Source: Bulleidia sp. (GTDB lineage Bacteria > Bacillota_I > Bacilli_A > Erysipelotrichales > Erysipelotrichaceae). From it: a stretch of 28,707 bases of DNA. The translations under genes were made by a program, and so were the position numbers. The DNA is taken from positions 1 through 28,707 of the forward strand of contig JAEDEK010000009.1 in NCBI GenBank assembly GCA_016293365.1, in the 5' to 3' direction. A model generated the notes under the pieces. It saw only the letters and a list, made by a program, of their open reading frames with translations. It was not told the DNA's origin and did no database searches. This document shows positions 6,399 through 14,938 of this stretch, in pieces (position 1 is the stretch's first letter; every line of letters begins with the position of its first letter).

Positions 6399-9300
6399 TT
6401 ATTCGGTACGTAATGCTTTGACCGGATCACTCTTGGCAGCCTTATTGGAAGGAATAATACCACCGATCATTGTCAGAATGACACTTAACGCAATCAGTAT
6501 GATGGCACCCTGAACAGGCAATACGGCATTGACATCCGTATTCCCGGCAAGAGCATGGATCAGTGCATTGCCAGGAACCAGCAGAAGCAGTGTCACACCG
6601 ATTCCGATCAGTCCTGCCAGCAGGCCTGTAATGAATGTTTCGGCATTGAAGACATTGGATACATTTCTTTTCGAAGCACCGATGGCACGCAGTACGCCGA
6701 TTTCCTTCTGTCTTTCCAATACACTGATATAGGTAATAATACCGATCATGATTGAAGATACAACAAGAGAAATGGCGACAAAGGCAATCAGCACATAACT
6801 GATTGTATCGATGATATCCGTAACGGATGACATCAGTGTCGCAACTGCATCCACATACAGAATTACCTTTTCTTCTTCTCCTTTTGCTTCCACCATGTCA
6901 TTGTATCTGTCGATGATGTTTTTGACTTCTGTCTTTGCATCAAAGTCAACCGGATAGATGACAATGGAAGATGGATCCGAAAGATCCTCATAGCCAAAAG
7001 AGGACAGATTGTCTTCATAGGAAGTGGAAGTGGCACTCATCATGGATACCATCGCATTGGAAAGTCTGCTCATATCCATGTTCATGGAGAAGGCATCTTT
7101 CAGAGCGTCAGCGTTAAAAGAAAATCCATTCTGCATTCCGGAAGTCATCATGGAAACAAGGCTGTTCTGTAAGGAAGAAGACAACTGTTCCATACCGGAA
7201 GATACAGCAGAGCCAAGCTGAGTGGAAGCATTGTTCATGATCTGATTCATGATACCATCCACATTCAGCATCCTGGAAAGGTCATCCGTGATGATCTTTA
7301 CAGCGGATTCGCTTTCCAGATATGCATCCCACTGTTTCTGGATCATCTGTGTATCCACTTCACCATAGATAGCAGTATAGTCACTGTTGAGAGCGTTTAC
7401 GATCTGTTCCACATCCTGTTGTGTAAATGTGATATCCAAAGATGTCAACCAGGATGTCATGATGGAAGCAGCCTGCTCACTCTGCATATACGCCTGCATG
7501 CCTGAAGTCGGATCAGCAGGATCATAATACGACGAATGCACATAGTCATCCATCAGATCGGACTGCAGTTTCTGTAAAGACTGCTGTACCTGAGCACTGT
7601 TCATCTTTCCGGAAAGGATCGTGTTGATATTATCTTTCAGAATCTGCTGTGGTCTTTCACTTTCCAGATATTTCTGCATGTTGGTGGTCTGGGATGTCAG
7701 TTCTGAATTGTTTTTCACAAAATCATCCGCAACATCCTTTGCCAGTGTTTCAAAGTCAATGTTACTGACATCCACCTGGATTCCATCCAGCAGCTTTTCC
7801 AGATCCATGGAGGAAAGGTTCAGACCGGACAGATCAACAGATGATGTATCGAAGACAAATGCACCCGGGTTAATGGAGAAAGCATTGGAAATGGCATCTG
7901 TATTCACAGAAAACAGATCTTCCATCACGAAACCTTCGTTTTCTTTTTTACCGAATGCCTCACCTGTCAGTACATTGACATCCGGGTTTTCCATCTGTGC
8001 TTTTACCACTTCACTTTCAGAAGCATTTTTTACTGTAGTTTCAATCAGATCATGGCTGAAGGCAATTCCGTTTGTAAGCACGCCGGTTACGGATGGATCA
8101 GATGACTGCACTACACCGACAATGGTCAGCGGCTGTGCCTGCTTTACAAGCTCTTTCATATATGCATCATCTTCACGCATATCCGTATAGACATTCAGAT
8201 TTTCATCTTTGACATAACAGTCCCCAGCATTGACAAGTTTCAACTCAATTCCGATGAAATCCTGATATCTGTATGTTCCCTTTTCAGTTTCCACTTCTTC
8301 CGAAGCAGAAGAGGAAACATTTCTGATCAACGCTTCAAATTCGGAATAATCCTTCATTCCAAGAGAATACAGTACCATATCCGTGACTCTTCCACTGTCC
8401 GATAAGACGATCACGGCCTCATTTTCATTTTCAGGCCATCTGCCTGCTCTGACATCATAACTGCCTTTATACAACGAATCCTGCTGTGGTAAAGCAGAAA
8501 ATACAGAGGTTGAGAACATGGAGGAATAGATGGAGCTGGTCGGCATCAGACCGGAACTCTGCAGCATGGTATTCGGATTGACCTGATGAATCTCATCCTT
8601 TTCATCCACCATGTAAACAAGAGGTTCTACATTGTACTTATATTCCACTGCACGGACATGATCATCAATACCGGATTTCCCTGAATCCAGATATGCTTTG
8701 AATGATGCCAGATCATTTTCCGCAATGGTGGACATCATGGAAGAGATGACACTGCTTTCCTTTACCTCACCCTCTTTTTCTTCCAGCATGGAGGAATGTC
8801 CTTCCATCATGGATGTCATACGCATGGCGTTGCCCGTAATTTCAAGTGGGTATTCGGATAATGCATTTTCTTCTGTCTGATGAATGTATGTATTGACACC
8901 ATTACTCAATGACAGAATCGCCGCAATACCGATGATGCCGATGGATCCAGCAAAGGATACAAGCAGTGTTCTTGTCTTTTTGGTTAAAAGGTTATTAAAG
9001 GAAAGAGAAAGCGCAGTCAGAAATGACATGGATGCCTTACCCATATTTTCATGACGTATCGGTTCATCTGTTTCCTTGATTTCATATGGATCCGTATCAT
9101 CCAGGATCCTGCCGTCCCTGACGGATACGATTCTTGTAGCATACTGATGCGCCAGTTCAGGATTGTGGGTAACCATGACAACAAGCCTGTCTTTTGCCAC
9201 TTCCTTTAAAAGATCCATGACCTGAATACTTGTTTCTGAATCCAGAGCCCCAGTCGGTTCATCCGCCAGCAGGATATCCGGATCATTGACCAGTGCACGT

Positions 9301-9758
9301 GCCAGAGCAACTCTCTGCATCTGGCCACCGGACATCTGATTTGGTTTTTTATGTGCCTGTTCCTTTAACCCTACAGCTTCCAGAGCCTGTAATGCCCGCT
9401 GTTTTCTATCACTTCTGCTGATACCGGAAATGGTTAGCGCAAGCTCGACATTTGCCAGCACAGTCTGATGAGGAATCAGGTTATAGGACTGAAAGACAAA
9501 ACCGATCGTATGATTACGATAGGAATCCCAGTCTGCATCTGTGTATTTCTTTGTGGAAATGCCGTTGATGATCAGATCTCCGGAATCATACCGATCCAGA
9601 CCACCAATGATATTCAGCAGGGTTGTCTTACCCGAACCGGATGGTCCAAGGATCGCTACAAATTCATTATCGCGCAGATTCAGGGACACGCCATCCAGTG
9701 CTTTCTGAACAAGATCTCCTGTTCTGTATTCTTTTGTGATCTCTTTTATCTGTAACAT
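6399..9758 (-). CDS. MacB-type ABC ATPase-permease fusion with giant extracytoplasmic domain
   Basis: This 1119-residue protein joins an ABC ATPase to a FtsX/MacB-type permease. ATPase motifs are Walker A GPSGSGKT (38-45), Q-loop Gln90, signature SGGQ (143-146), Walker B ILLADE (162-167) and His198. A first membrane helix lies at about 263-287. Roughly 690 residues outside the membrane follow, rich in Met, Ser, Asp and Gln in their second half. Three C-terminal helices (about 986-1012, 1041-1063, 1083-1103) surround the VLERQKEIGVLRAIGASK coupling motif. MacB-type proteins act as mechanotransmitters or exporters of peptides, lipids or antibiotics rather than importers. The start at MLQIKEIT is chosen for the family N-terminus and an AGGGAG site; an open frame to 9905 would run into the divergent gene. 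No two-component system adjoins it. Confidence 0.88.
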   Translation of the reverse strand: MLQIKEITKEYRTGDLVQKALDGVSLNLRDNEFVAILGPSGSGKTTLLNIIGGLDRYDSGDLIINGISTKKYTDADWDSYRNHTIGFVFQSYNLIPHQTVLANVELALTISGISRSDRKQRALQALEAVGLKEQAHKKPNQMSGGQMQRVALARALVNDPDILLADEPTGALDSETSIQVMDLLKEVAKDRLVVMVTHNPELAHQYATRIVSVRDGRILDDTDPYEIKETDEPIRHENMGKASMSFLTALSLSFNNLLTKKTRTLLVSFAGSIGIIGIAAILSLSNGVNTYIHQTEENALSEYPLEITGNAMRMTSMMEGHSSMLEEKEGEVKESSVISSMMSTIAENDLASFKAYLDSGKSGIDDHVRAVEYKYNVEPLVYMVDEKDEIHQVNPNTMLQSSGLMPTSSIYSSMFSTSVFSALPQQDSLYKGSYDVRAGRWPENENEAVIVLSDSGRVTDMVLYSLGMKDYSEFEALIRNVSSSASEEVETEKGTYRYQDFIGIELKLVNAGDCYVKDENLNVYTDMREDDAYMKELVKQAQPLTIVGVVQSSDPSVTGVLTNGIAFSHDLIETTVKNASESEVVKAQMENPDVNVLTGEAFGKKENEGFVMEDLFSVNTDAISNAFSINPGAFVFDTSSVDLSGLNLSSMDLEKLLDGIQVDVSNIDFETLAKDVADDFVKNNSELTSQTTNMQKYLESERPQQILKDNINTILSGKMNSAQVQQSLQKLQSDLMDDYVHSSYYDPADPTSGMQAYMQSEQAASIMTSWLTSLDITFTQQDVEQIVNALNSDYTAIYGEVDTQMIQKQWDAYLESESAVKIITDDLSRMLNVDGIMNQIMNNASTQLGSAVSSGMEQLSSSLQNSLVSMMTSGMQNGFSFNADALKDAFSMNMDMSRLSNAMVSMMSATSTSYEDNLSSFGYEDLSDPSSIVIYPVDFDAKTEVKNIIDRYNDMVEAKGEEEKVILYVDAVATLMSSVTDIIDTISYVLIAFVAISLVVSSIMIGIITYISVLERQKEIGVLRAIGASKRNVSNVFNAETFITGLLAGLIGIGVTLLLLVPGNALIHALAGNTDVNAVLPVQGAIILIALSVILTMIGGIIPSNKAAKSDPVKALRTE

Positions 9759-9786
9759 AATTGCATTTCTCCCTGATTGTGCCAAA

Positions 9787-9815
9787 ATAGTAAAGGAATT
9801 ACATTCACATGTCCA
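9787..9815 (-). promoter_or_regulatory. Promoter of the ABC transporter gene
   Basis: On the minus strand a TGGACA -35 (9810-9815) and a TACTAT -10 (9787-9792) are separated by 17 bp, about 29 bp upstream of the start codon. The -35 directly abuts a plus-strand TTGACA, so the two divergent promoters are back to back. Confidence 0.7.
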
Positions 9816-9855
9816 TTGACAAACTTCCAAAAATGAATACACAGGAGGGATTTTC
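9816..9855 (+). promoter_or_regulatory. Possible promoter and ribosome binding site of the Cof-type HAD gene
   Basis: A consensus TTGACA lies at 9816-9821, but the -10 is poor (AATACA at 9836-9841 with a short 14-bp spacing is the best I see). A strong AGGAGGG ribosome binding site follows at 9843-9849. The promoter call is weak; the ribosome binding site is clear. Confidence 0.35.
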
Positions 9856-10680
9856 ATGAAAAACATACATGTCTTTACAGCGGATGTCGACCGTACATTA
9901 CGCAATACCGGCGCAGGAATCCCCGGCCCGATGACCTTGTCTGCTTTTGAAAAGCTTCATCAGAAAGGATGGCTCATCGGAATTGAATCCGGTCGTCCTT
10001 TATGGCAGGAGATGGAAGACCATCATAACCAGTGGAATCTTTCCTTTCAGTTTGATTTTATTATCGGTCTCAATGGCGGTGAACTGATGGATAACCTGAA
10101 TCACACCATCGAAAGATATAACATGCTTTCCACGGAAGATATCAGGAAAATTGTTGAGGCAGTGATTCCTTTTGGGGCAAATCCGTTCATGTATCGGGAT
10201 GGTTACATGTTTGCACTGCACACCGATGAAGGTACGGAAGCTTCTGCTTTACGCCATAACTCCAGGGTGGAGTTTGCGAAGACCTTATCTGATATGTGGG
10301 AAATGGAAACATCCAAGATACTTGTCAGAATTGATACGCTGGCTGACCCGGAAGGCTTTGTGAAATACTGCCAGAAACATCTTACCAGTGAAACAGTGAC
10401 ATGCTTTAAAACTACACCTTTCATGTTTGAATTCCAGTCCCCGCTGAACTCCAAGGGAACCGCATTACATCGTTTCTGTACAGCACATGACATTGATCCA
10501 CAGGAAGTCATCGCATTCGGCGATTCCGAAAATGATATTCCAATGATGGAATATGCCGGAACATGTGTTGCTGTGGACAATGCCATGGATGAAGTCAAAG
10601 CAGTTGCGCATGCGATCTGTCCATCTGTTGATGATGATGGCGTCGGAAAATATCTGTACGAAACATTCCTGCAACAATAA
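9856..10680 (+). CDS. Cof-type HAD sugar phosphatase with altered motif I
   Basis: This 274-residue Cof/HAD-IIB phosphatase is of the type that hydrolyses sugar phosphates and related metabolites (E. coli YbiV is one). Motif I is DVDRT at residues 10-14, keeping both catalytic Asp residues but with Arg replacing the usual Gly. SGRP marks motif II and FGDSENDIPMME the C-terminal metal-binding motif, followed by the typical late segment DDDGVGKYL. A strong AGGAGGG site precedes the ATG. It is divergent from the ABC gene and convergent with the fructose-6-phosphate aldolase gene, sharing a terminator region with it. A paralogue sits at 21139-21972 with a standard DIDGT motif. It may belong functionally to the neighbouring glycyl radical locus, as ybiV adjoins ybiW in E. 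coli. Confidence 0.87.
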   Translation: MKNIHVFTADVDRTLRNTGAGIPGPMTLSAFEKLHQKGWLIGIESGRPLWQEMEDHHNQWNLSFQFDFIIGLNGGELMDNLNHTIERYNMLSTEDIRKIVEAVIPFGANPFMYRDGYMFALHTDEGTEASALRHNSRVEFAKTLSDMWEMETSKILVRIDTLADPEGFVKYCQKHLTSETVTCFKTTPFMFEFQSPLNSKGTALHRFCTAHDIDPQEVIAFGDSENDIPMMEYAGTCVAVDNAMDEVKAVAHAICPSVDDDGVGKYLYETFLQQ

Positions 10681-10683
10681 AAC

Positions 10684-10714
10684 AATGGCCATACCTCTCC
10701 GTATGACCATTTTT
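10684..10714. terminator. Bidirectional terminator between convergent genes
   Basis: AATGG-C-CATAC and GTATG-A-CCATT pair with one internal mismatch around a 6-base loop. On the plus strand TTTT follows; on the minus strand a less regular TTGTTTTA follows. It sits in the 36-bp gap between the Cof-type HAD gene and the aldolase gene. Confidence 0.7.
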
Positions 10715-10716
10715 CT

Positions 10717-11397
10717 TTACTTCAGATAATCTTTCATTGTCTTTTCTGCACCATCGATTTTTGCAAAATCTGTGCAGAAATCAGATACCGCCTGATCAAT
10801 GGCTGCATTTCTGACAAAGCCATCAATAACATCCGGCGCAGCTGTAGCGGAACCTACACCATAGGCACAGAGTTCCTTGACCTGCTGGCTGTTTTTGAAG
10901 GATGCCGCAAGAACGATACAGTCCATATCATTACGGACAAGGATATCATGGATCTCCTTTGTAACCGCAATGCCATCATATCCCATATTATCAATGCGAT
11001 TAACATATGGAGCCACATAGGATGCACCGGCTTTCGCTGCAAGATATGCCTGCATTGGCGTATAGACAACCGTACCGCAGGTCGTAATTCCCATTTCCTT
11101 CAGCTTTTTCATTGCCTTGAATCCTTCAGGAATGGAAGGAATCTTGACGATGGTTTCCCTGCCGAAAGCTTCTGTAATCGCAACTGCATCTTCAATCATG
11201 CCTTCTGCATCCAGTGGTACTGCCTGGACAAACAGCGGATCGTTACCGATGATGGAACGGATTTCGCTCAGCACTTCCTTTGGATCTCTTCCTGATTTAT
11301 ACAGGATGGATGGGTTTGTTGTCACTCCATCTACCGGGTACAGATCATACAGTCTTCTGATCTGTTCTGTATTGGCATCATCAATGAATAATTTCAT
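10717..11397 (-). CDS. fsa: Fructose-6-phosphate aldolase (transaldolase family)
   Basis: This 226-residue enzyme belongs to the small transaldolase-like aldolases that split fructose-6-phosphate or 1-deoxyfructose-6-phosphate to glyceraldehyde-3-phosphate and dihydroxyacetone or hydroxyacetone. Active-site positions match E. coli FsaA numbering closely: Asp6, Schiff-base Lys85 in TIVKIP, Thr109, Ala129, Tyr131 and Ser166. It is short, like FSA, rather than a full 310-residue transaldolase. An AAGGAG site lies about 12 bases before the ATG. It is 23 bp downstream of the glycyl radical enzyme gene on the same strand and is surely co-transcribed. That context favours the deoxysugar-phosphate aldolase role over pentose-phosphate transaldolase, but the sequence alone cannot exclude transaldolase activity. 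Confidence 0.9.
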   Translation of the reverse strand: MKLFIDDANTEQIRRLYDLYPVDGVTTNPSILYKSGRDPKEVLSEIRSIIGNDPLFVQAVPLDAEGMIEDAVAITEAFGRETIVKIPSIPEGFKAMKKLKEMGITTCGTVVYTPMQAYLAAKAGASYVAPYVNRIDNMGYDGIAVTKEIHDILVRNDMDCIVLAASFKNSQQVKELCAYGVGSATAAPDVIDGFVRNAAIDQAVSDFCTDFAKIDGAEKTMKDYLK

Positions 11398-11420
11398 ATC
11401 GGTCTGTGTTCTCCTTTTTC

Positions 11421-13835
11421 TTATAGACTCTGTTCGGTTCTTCCAATGATATCATCCTGTGTCTTGCGGGACAGGACATTGAAGAAAGCACTGTAGCCTG
11501 CAACTCTGACAATCAGATCCTTATGGTTTTCCGGATGGTTCTGTGCATCAATCAGTGTTTCCCTGGATACAATATTGTACTGTACATGATAGCCATGCAG
11601 ACGGTTGAAGAAGGCACGGATCAACATTTCCAGCTTTGCCTTGTTTTCCTCTGTGGAAATCATCTGTGGTGTCATCTTCTGATTCAGCAGTACACCACCT
11701 GTGATCTTTTCCGTCGGCAGCTTGGATACGGATTTGAATACTGCTGTAGGACCATGCTTATCACAGTTATGTGCCGGCGAGCATCCTTCCGCCAGAGGTT
11801 CAAACGCCTTTCTGCCATCCGGTGTAGCCTTTGTTCCCATACCCTGACCGACATTGGCGGAGATGGAAGAAGTGCCACCATAGCGGATACCACCAATCGG
11901 TCCTCTGCCGAATCTTGTATTCGGATACTTTGTGATTTCATCCAGATACGGTTCATATGCTTCCACGACAAGCTGATCGACACTGTCATCATCGTTGCCG
12001 TATTTCGGTGCATCTTCAATCAGCATCTTCTGAATCTTCTGATTTTCAACAGATGTAAAGTCATCCAGGATGGCATCCCATAACTGCTGTGGTGTGATCT
12101 TTTTCTCATCATATACAAGCTTTTTAATTGCTGACAAAGAGTCTGCCATATTGGCAATACCGACCTGTAAACCGGAAATGAAGTCATAGACAGCGCCACC
12201 TTCCTTGATGGACTTACCACGTCCAAGACAGTCATCCGTCAAAGTGGAACACAGAATATCCGGTACATCTCTTTCACTTGCCTTGTCGATTGCATTTTCA
12301 ACAATCACGCTGTAACGTGTCATTTCACGCAGGCTTTCTTCCCATGCTTCCATCAGCTGTTCATAGCTGTTCATTTCCGTAAACATGCCATGACCTTTGA
12401 CAAACCGTTTTCCGCTTGTCAGATCTACGCCATCATTCATAACACAAAGCAGCAGGCGTGGGAAATTGATATAGGACATACCTGTGCAACGGTATCCCCA
12501 CTTGCCAGGAACGGCTGTTTCTACACAGCCGATTGCACTGTAGTTATAGGCATCTTCTTTTTTCACACCCCAGTTGATGAAGGATGGAATGATGACTTCA
12601 TCATTGTTGAAAGCAGGCATGCCAAAGCCAAGCTTCATGACTTCAATGCACTCATCAAAGAACTGCTGATTCAGATTGGCATGGTATCTGACTGTCAGGT
12701 TAGGCTGTGTCAGACGTGTCTGAGCAACAGAGCGCAGAACAAGCCAGCTGAGTGGATTGACAGCATCCTTTCCATCCGTCGTCTGACCACCGATTGTAAC
12801 ATTCTGATACATCGGCGATCCGGCGGATGAAAGTGTGTGTGCCTGAGATCTGACCTTGTTGATGGTCAATGTCTTGATCCAAAGATTTGTCAGCATCTCC
12901 AGAGCTTCATCTTCTGAGATTCTGCCTTCATCGATATCCTTCCTGAAGTATGGATACATGTATTGATCAAATCTTCCATAGCTTAAGGAATGACCATTGG
13001 ATTCAATCTGCAGGATCAGCTGAATAAACCAGACAGACTGCACTGCTTCATGGAACGAAGAAGCCGGTTCATATGGAACCCTTGCACATACTTCACTGAT
13101 TTCATAAAGTTCTGCACGTCTTGTTTCGTTTATCTCCTTTTCCGCCATCTGCTTTGCCAGTGCACTGTAGCGTAGTGCATACGTATGCACGGCATCAATG
13201 ACTGTCAGAACGGATTTATAGAATACATTCTTATCAATGTTTTCCGGCACTGTGAAGTCCAGCTGACTCTGCAGCTGACGTGCTCTTTCCTCAAATCCCT
13301 TCAATCCGTATTTCAGCAGTTTTTCATAGTTGACCGCAAGATGGGCATCTCCTGCATTCAGTTTTCCTTCCATACCGAATACGCCGGTTTCCATAAAGAC
13401 ACTGACTTCATCCGGCAACAGTGCTTCCCCTCTTGCACGAAGGTTGTTGTTTTCCCAGAATGGAGCAATCTCTCTTAACTGTTTCTTTGTTTCTTGCGTG
13501 ATGTAGAATACATCACCGTCTCTTTTTTCAAACAGATCCAGTTCATTCAGAACAAATTCCATCGTATATTCCGGAAAGATCGGAGCATTACAGTTTTTTG
13601 TTGCCTGATTACCGACGATCAGAGTGTCATCTTCAATGTAGATGGACATTTTTTCCAGAATGTTTTTCAGCATCAGTGCACGCACCATATAACGTGGCTG
13701 ATTCTGACTTCTGCGGTAGCTTTCCGTCGCAAGAACCGCACGCTGTGCATCAATATAAGGTTTTTCATCAAGCACCTGCTGTCTGAAGTGCTGCATTCTT
13801 TCTGTCAGTTTACCGAAGTGAGCTGTGTTTTCCAT
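11421..13835 (-). CDS. Glycyl radical enzyme of the YbiW/PflD type
   Basis: This 804-residue glycyl radical enzyme carries the catalytic thiyl cysteine and acid in GCVET (Cys437, Glu439) and the C-terminal radical motif RVAGYSAFF with Gly780. The single Cys, instead of pyruvate formate-lyase's Cys-Cys pair, and the GCVE motif place it with glycerol/diol dehydratase-like GREs, not true PFL. The adjacent aldolase and ferredoxin-type activase match E. coli ybiW-ybiY-fsaA. From memory, YbiW opens 1,5-anhydroglucitol-6-phosphate and PflD the mannitol isomer, giving 1-deoxyfructose-6-phosphate. I infer the same kind of C-O cleavage here but cannot tell the isomer. Oxygen exposure would destroy the radical. 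It has a TTGACA-N17-TACATT promoter, an AGGA ribosome binding site, and heads a two-gene operon with fsa. Confidence 0.88.
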   Translation of the reverse strand: MENTAHFGKLTERMQHFRQQVLDEKPYIDAQRAVLATESYRRSQNQPRYMVRALMLKNILEKMSIYIEDDTLIVGNQATKNCNAPIFPEYTMEFVLNELDLFEKRDGDVFYITQETKKQLREIAPFWENNNLRARGEALLPDEVSVFMETGVFGMEGKLNAGDAHLAVNYEKLLKYGLKGFEERARQLQSQLDFTVPENIDKNVFYKSVLTVIDAVHTYALRYSALAKQMAEKEINETRRAELYEISEVCARVPYEPASSFHEAVQSVWFIQLILQIESNGHSLSYGRFDQYMYPYFRKDIDEGRISEDEALEMLTNLWIKTLTINKVRSQAHTLSSAGSPMYQNVTIGGQTTDGKDAVNPLSWLVLRSVAQTRLTQPNLTVRYHANLNQQFFDECIEVMKLGFGMPAFNNDEVIIPSFINWGVKKEDAYNYSAIGCVETAVPGKWGYRCTGMSYINFPRLLLCVMNDGVDLTSGKRFVKGHGMFTEMNSYEQLMEAWEESLREMTRYSVIVENAIDKASERDVPDILCSTLTDDCLGRGKSIKEGGAVYDFISGLQVGIANMADSLSAIKKLVYDEKKITPQQLWDAILDDFTSVENQKIQKMLIEDAPKYGNDDDSVDQLVVEAYEPYLDEITKYPNTRFGRGPIGGIRYGGTSSISANVGQGMGTKATPDGRKAFEPLAEGCSPAHNCDKHGPTAVFKSVSKLPTEKITGGVLLNQKMTPQMISTEENKAKLEMLIRAFFNRLHGYHVQYNIVSRETLIDAQNHPENHKDLIVRVAGYSAFFNVLSRKTQDDIIGRTEQSL

Positions 13836-13871
13836 ATCTTTCCTTTCATTCGTAACTATTATCAGTTGTAT

Positions 13872-13888
13872 TTACATTTCAAATGTAA
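13872..13888. promoter_or_regulatory. Perfect 17-bp palindromic operator candidate
   Basis: TTACATTTCAAATGTAA is a perfect palindrome centred on 13880. It covers the -10 element of the GRE promoter, where a bound repressor would block RNA polymerase. The DeoR regulator encoded at 14939-15682 is the obvious candidate ligand; another possibility is a global regulator. Confidence 0.6.
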
Positions 13889-13910
13889 TCTATAATCTGT
13901 TTTATGTCAA
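13882..13910 (-). promoter_or_regulatory. Promoter of the GRE-fsa operon
   Basis: On the minus strand a consensus TTGACA -35 (13905-13910) and a TACATT -10 (13882-13887) are 17 bp apart, about 47 bp upstream of the GRE start codon. Confidence 0.75.
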
Positions 13911-13960
13911 TTATTTCTTATTTTATTTCCTATATTAGTTTCATTCGTAAGCCTATCATC

Positions 13961-13988
13961 TTGTAAACGAACAGAATCATGGTATAAT
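13961..13988 (+). promoter_or_regulatory. Promoter of the activase-deoR operon (extended -10)
   Basis: TTGTAA (13961-13966) and a perfect TATAAT (13983-13988) are 16 bp apart, and the -10 is preceded by TGG, giving an extended -10. It lies 27 bp before the activase ATG and diverges from the GRE promoter. The 13-base string around the -10 recurs upstream of the 61-residue gene at 19040-19052. Confidence 0.8.
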
Positions 13989-14015
13989 CAGCATGGAAGT
14001 GAAGGTATACAGAAA

Positions 14016-14930
14016 ATGAGAAAAGCAGATCGAACAAAAACAGGTACTGTATTCAATATTCAGAAGTTTTCCGTCAATGACGGTCCTGGCATCCGTACTG
14101 TTGTATTTTTCAAAGGATGTCCGCTGCACTGTAAATGGTGTGCCAATCCGGAAAGCCAGTTGCCAAAAGTACAGTTGTTCCACGATGTGAAAAAATGCAT
14201 CCGCTGCAGACACTGTATGGAAGTCTGTCCAAAGCATGCCGTTTCCTACGAAAACAACAGGATTCATATCAACCACAGTCTATGTAATGCATGTGGTGAA
14301 TGTATCAGTGAATGTCCAGGTTCTGCCTTAAGTAAAGAAGGCTATGAAACAACTGTAGATAAAGTCATTCAGGAAGTCATGCAGGATGAAGTATTCTACG
14401 AAGAAAGCGGTGGAGGTATTACCCTGTCTGGTGGTGAGCTGTTCATGCAGTGGCAGTTTGCCGAAGAAATCCTGCTTGCCGCAAAAGAGGAAGGTCTGCA
14501 CACATGCTGTGAAACAACAGGTTTTGTCAAAGAAGAGATCTTTGAAAGAATCATTCAACTTGTCGACCATGTCTTTTTTGATGTCAAACATTACGACAAT
14601 CAGAAACATCAGGAAGGCACCGGTGTGGAACAGACGCTGATCCTTTCCAACCTGAAAAAAGCAGTATCCATGAATAAAACGGTTTTACCAAGAATTCCTG
14701 TCATTCCTGGATTCAACGATTCTCTCCAAGATGCAGCAGGTTTTGCACAGGTACTAAAAAATGCCGGCGCAACGCGTGTACAGCTGCTGCCGTTCCATCA
14801 ATTCGGCGAAAACAAGTATGATCTATTGGATCAGCCATATGCCTACCATGATACGACTGCCCTGCATCGGGAAGATCTTGAAGAATACAGAAACATCCTT
14901 GTACAGGCTGGTATCGATGCATTTTTCTGA
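14016..14930 (+). CDS. Glycyl radical enzyme activase (radical SAM, with ferredoxin clusters)
   Basis: This 304-residue radical SAM enzyme abstracts hydrogen from the glycine of the partner GRE to create the radical. The SAM-cluster motif CPLHCKWC supplies Cys35, Cys39 and Cys42. An inserted ferredoxin-like domain carries two more 4Fe-4S motifs: Cys61/64/67/71 in CIRCRHCMEVCP and Cys90/93/96/100 in CNACGECISECP. That insertion distinguishes YbiY/PflC/glycerol dehydratase-type activases from plain PflA. The SGGGITLSGGEL SAM-binding motif follows. It is transcribed divergently from the GRE it must serve and is followed 8 bp later by the DeoR gene. The start has only a weak AAGG site 9 bases upstream. 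Confidence 0.9.
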   Translation: MRKADRTKTGTVFNIQKFSVNDGPGIRTVVFFKGCPLHCKWCANPESQLPKVQLFHDVKKCIRCRHCMEVCPKHAVSYENNRIHINHSLCNACGECISECPGSALSKEGYETTVDKVIQEVMQDEVFYEESGGGITLSGGELFMQWQFAEEILLAAKEEGLHTCCETTGFVKEEIFERIIQLVDHVFFDVKHYDNQKHQEGTGVEQTLILSNLKKAVSMNKTVLPRIPVIPGFNDSLQDAAGFAQVLKNAGATRVQLLPFHQFGENKYDLLDQPYAYHDTTALHREDLEEYRNILVQAGIDAFF

Positions 14931-14938
14931 GTTTGCAT

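Larger units (their letters stand above)
13844..13950. repeat. Repeated 12-bp element flanking the GRE promoter
   Basis: The sequence TTTCATTCGTAA occurs twice in the same orientation, at 13844-13855 (in the GRE leader, touching its ribosome binding site) and 13939-13950 (upstream of the GRE -35). The copies are 95 bp apart and lie either side of the GRE promoter. TTCG/CGAA-containing repeats are typical of DeoR-family binding sites, so these may be operators allowing repressor looping. Confidence 0.5.

Noticed and set aside
7621..8190. 189-codon plus-strand open frame opposite the ABC permease
   Set aside because: It is low-complexity Ser/Phe-rich shadow sequence fully inside a confident gene.
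9759..9905. N-terminal extension of the ABC transporter frame to 9905
   Set aside because: It would overlap the divergent HAD gene and both promoters, and the ABC family N-terminus starts at MLQIKEIT.
11421..13835. Annotation of the GRE as pyruvate formate-lyase
   Set aside because: The Cys-Cys pair of PFL is missing; GCVET, the ferredoxin-type activase and the adjacent aldolase point to the YbiW/PflD group.
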